Source: Streptomyces sp. NRRL F-5630
GTDB taxonomy: Bacteria; Actinomycetota; Actinomycetes; Streptomycetales; Streptomycetaceae
Assembly: GCF_000719475.1 (NCBI RefSeq)
Contig: NZ_JOGO01000070.1
Coordinates: 1 to 33,183 of the forward strand
DNA: 33,183 bases
Direction of reading: 5' to 3'
Shown: piece after piece, positions 31,021-33,183 of the stretch
Position numbering within the stretch: position 1 is the stretch's first letter
Layout of the letters: every line of letters starts with the position of its first letter
Program-made: the position numbers and the translations under genes
Notes under the pieces: generated by a model
Database searches by the model: none
Seen by the model: only the letters and a program-made list of their open reading frames with translations
What the model was told of the DNA's origin: nothing

Positions 31021-33183
31021 ACCGGGCCCGGACCGCTCTCTCGGGCCGGAGCGGCAGGGGACCCCGTCTCCCGGTCCCTGGTCCCGTTGATCTGGTCCCA
31101 CAGGGCATCGCGCTTGTGGTTGCCGAGCGAGTCGAGCCAGTCCGGGGCGGACGGGCGCTCGCGTTCCGCGACCGTCACCCGCCCATTTCCGGGGCGTTCG
31201 GTCACGGGAGCGCCACCGGCCGGGGACCGCCGCGCACCATCGCCGCGCTCGTCGCCGTCGGCCCGTCCGCCCCGGTCGACGCGGTCGCCGCTGGAAAGGT
31301 CGTCGCGACCGGTCCGGCCGTCGCGCCCGCCGTGCGCGTCGTCGCCCTCGTCACCGAGGCCGGGGCGAGAGGTGCGCGAACCGTCGCCGCCACCGCCGCC
31401 TTCGCCACGGCCCGTGCCGCCGGCCTCGGGCGCGCCGCCGGAGCGTGATCCACCCGGGAGCGCGTCACCGGTACCGGCGTCCGCGCGGCCACTCGTGCCG
31501 TTCCCCGGCGCGTCGCCCGGCTTCGGGGACGCGGACGAGGAGCTGTCGTCATGAACCGGGGGCTGTGGGGTCCGGTGGTCGCGCAGGCCGTGCACCTGCT
31601 GCTCGACGCGGGCCTCGCGGAGGGCGTCGGCCCAGGCAGTGGCCGCCCTGTTCTCGGCTGCGGAGTCACCGGTTGCCCGCGCCTGCACCCAGTCGTCGTG
31701 CAACTCCCGGGTCCTGGCGGCGGACAGCCCACTCCCGCGGGCGTCCTCCCACATCGCGTCCAGACGGCGGCGGCTCCAGCCGGGGCTCTCCCTGAGCGGA
31801 GAGGCGCCTGGGCGCTCCCCACCGCGGCCCTGCTCCCCCGGGCGGCTCTGGCCGTCCCCGTCCCTGTCACGGCCGCCGGTGTGCAGACCGCCGTCGCCGT
31901 CCCTGTCACGGCCACCAGTTCCCTGACGGCCGTCGCCGTCCCTGTCCCCGCCGCCCGTGCCGCGACCATCGCCCGGCCTCGGGGACGCGGACGACGAGGT
32001 GTCGTCCTGAATCGGGAGCCGTGGGGTCGGCCTGCGCGACCACCCCTGCGCCTGCTGGTTGATGTGGGCCTCGTTGATGGCGTTGGTCCAGGCAGTGTCC
32101 GCCCTATCTAGGGCCGCGTCGTCGCCAGTTGCCCGCGCCCGCATCCAATCGTCTTGCAACTCCCGGACCTTGGCGGCGGGCACCCCGTTGTGGCGGGCGT
32201 ACTCCCACTTTCGGTCCACAGGGTTGCGGATCCACCCGAGGTCCTCCTCCAAGAAACTGGAGCCCGAGCCCTTCGTGCCCGAACCCCGCCGGTCGCCGCT
32301 CGGCGGCGGGGTGGAGTGCGGCTCGTGGCCGTCACCGGTCCGGGACGTTCCGGTGACGGGCCGCTCGCCACCCGGCGGTTGCGGGGCCCGTCCGTCCGCC
32401 TCGGGGCGGCGCGCCGGTGGCGGTGCGACCGGCTGGTCGCCCGGCGCGGGACGGGAAGCCCGCGGGGCGGTGTCGCCCGGTCCCGTCTCGTTCGTGTCGC
32501 GGGGGCTGCCCCCCGCTACGGGCGTGCTCTGACGCTCGGCACCGGTGTCGCCGGGCTGTCGTGACGGGCCCCCGGCGACCGCGCGGTCGCGGCCTCGGTC
32601 GGCCGGCGGTGGCGTGAGGTGGTCCGAGCCGCCTCCCGTGCGCGCGCCCTCGGCCGGGCTGCCGTGGGCGGGCGGCTTCGGGGCCGCGCCCTGGTCACTG
32701 ATCCGCTCGGAGTGGCCACCCGTGGGCGGGCGTTGGACGGAACGGCTGCTGCCGTCGTTCCGGCTGCTCGATCCCGCGGGGCGTTCGGCCGCAGGCGGCA
32801 CGGTGCCGAGCGAGTCGTCGCCCCGCCCGCCGGCGCGTGGCGGCGTACCGTTCCGCGGCCCTTCGCCGCCGGGCTCCTGCCTGACGGGTTCGGTCGCCGG
32901 AGGAGCGGTGCGCGCTCCCTGGTCCCTGACGGGCGGCTGGGACGTGGAGGTGCCGCCGCGCGGAATGTCGTTCTGGACGCGGTCACCGGGGACACCGGGT
33001 GCCCTCCCGCCCGGATCGCGGGCCGGGGGCGCGGCATGGCTCGCGCCGTGTTCGGAGGCGGCGGGCGGCGGCACCGCGCGCGATTCCTGCCCGTTGCCAC
33101 CCGGCACGGAGCGGTCCCCGTGCGGACCCGTGTTCTCCGCGACACGATCCACCGGACCCGGCCGCGACGGGCTCCCGCCCGCG
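30837..33183 (-). CDS. upstream part of the giant protein; 5' end off the window, 3' end created by the frameshift
   Basis: The frame is open from the right edge (reading AGGSPSRPGPVDRV) to the TGA at 30837, about 781 codons. The GTG at 33152 is only an internal valine, since the frame has no stop before the edge. Composition is very rich in Gly, Pro, Arg, Asp and Ser, so most of it should be disordered. Two related modules (31966-32249 and 31509-31791) each carry a Trp-rich start, RELxDDW and ARATGD, and end in DDxSSSASPxPGD; a weaker third (about 31060-31160) has APDWLDSLGNHKRDALW. The last module, TPEQWGDLVRRHAERNG, is the first copy of the 175-bp duplication, and the frame ends GAKRHA and stop. 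It is the N-terminal side of the same gene as 16880-30844. No secretion signal is visible here. Confidence 0.8.
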   Translation of the reverse strand, partial: AGGSPSRPGPVDRVAENTGPHGDRSVPGGNGQESRAVPPPAASEHGASHAAPPARDPGGRAPGVPGDRVQNDIPRGGTSTSQPPVRDQGARTAPPATEPVRQEPGGEGPRNGTPPRAGGRGDDSLGTVPPAAERPAGSSSRNDGSSRSVQRPPTGGHSERISDQGAAPKPPAHGSPAEGARTGGGSDHLTPPPADRGRDRAVAGGPSRQPGDTGAERQSTPVAGGSPRDTNETGPGDTAPRASRPAPGDQPVAPPPARRPEADGRAPQPPGGERPVTGTSRTGDGHEPHSTPPPSGDRRGSGTKGSGSSFLEEDLGWIRNPVDRKWEYARHNGVPAAKVRELQDDWMRARATGDDAALDRADTAWTNAINEAHINQQAQGWSRRPTPRLPIQDDTSSSASPRPGDGRGTGGGDRDGDGRQGTGGRDRDGDGGLHTGGRDRDGDGQSRPGEQGRGGERPGASPLRESPGWSRRRLDAMWEDARGSGLSAARTRELHDDWVQARATGDSAAENRAATAWADALREARVEQQVHGLRDHRTPQPPVHDDSSSSASPKPGDAPGNGTSGRADAGTGDALPGGSRSGGAPEAGGTGRGEGGGGGDGSRTSRPGLGDEGDDAHGGRDGRTGRDDLSSGDRVDRGGRADGDERGDGARRSPAGGAPVTERPGNGRVTVAERERPSAPDWLDSLGNHKRDALWDQINGTRDRETGSPAAPARESGPGPVTPEQWGDLVRRHAERNGMTSAEAGGWARQAERALVPGGDAARFRERFDQRIEEIGAKRHA
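31509..32249 (-). repeat. two diverged modules of about 95 residues in the N-terminal part of the giant
   Basis: The segments 31966-32249 and 31509-31791 encode related sequences: GWxRxxxDxxWExAR, RELxDDWxxARATGD, then a helix ending in EQQ or NQQ, and a tail SSSASPxPGD. They are separated by a Gly/Asp/Arg-rich spacer with GRDRDGDG repeats (about 31840-31960). They probably form paired helical bundles on flexible linkers. Confidence 0.75.

Overview
The window reads as chromosomal DNA of a Streptomyces-like actinomycete. It is very GC-rich, third codon positions are nearly all G or C, GTG and TTG starts are common, 4-nt GTGA/ATGA start-stop overlaps are frequent, and long spurious antisense ORFs occur everywhere. 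No tRNA, rRNA or CRISPR array was seen.

Layout. (1) 1-100: the last nine codons of a gene cut by the edge and a sequence that looks like an insertion-sequence end. (2) 323-4184: a small unknown protein; a zinc-free quinone oxidoreductase-type dehydrogenase with a candidate repressor site over its promoter; and a translationally coupled pair of proline-iminopeptidase-like hydrolase and HTH-cupin regulator. (3) 4778-10098: a quaternary-amine (glycine betaine/choline/carnitine type) ABC importer in two pieces. The ATPase lies on the plus strand behind a small unknown gene. The two permeases and the binding lipoprotein lie on the minus strand, followed by an ABC-2-like membrane protein fused to a carboxypeptidase-regulatory-like domain. 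(4) 10187-12778: a pirin, a bidirectional terminator, then a divergent zinc-free dehydrogenase/HxlR regulator pair sharing a clear palindromic operator. (5) 12868-13045: a frameshifted scrap of a 2-keto-4-pentenoate hydratase gene. (6) 13638-16779: a 682-aa P-loop STAND-like ATPase followed by a membrane-anchored ricin-type lectin. (7) 16880-33183, half the window: one enormous minus-strand gene whose 5' end lies beyond the right edge.

The giant gene is the main item. Read through one frameshift it encodes about 5,400 residues within the window. From N to C it has low-complexity linkers with repeated tryptophan-containing helical modules; an anthrax-lethal-factor-like zinc metalloprotease domain (HEWAH plus a downstream Glu); a caspase/C80-like region with a single Cys, resembling the 'lonely Cys' giants of Streptomyces; an OTU-like domain whose catalytic Cys is replaced by Thr; about 1,800 residues rich in beta structure; and a C-terminal coiled coil. 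This suggests a giant polymorphic-toxin-like effector or surface protein; that role is inference.

Its reading frame is broken by a direct tandem duplication of exactly 175 bp (30671-30845 and 30846-31020). Because 175 is not a multiple of 3, removing one copy restores a continuous frame. The locus is therefore a pseudogene, a reversible on/off switch, or an assembly artefact of a repeat. A third copy (29985-30149) lies in frame and matches one tandem copy at the patch where the two tandem copies differ, which points to recombination among the repeats.
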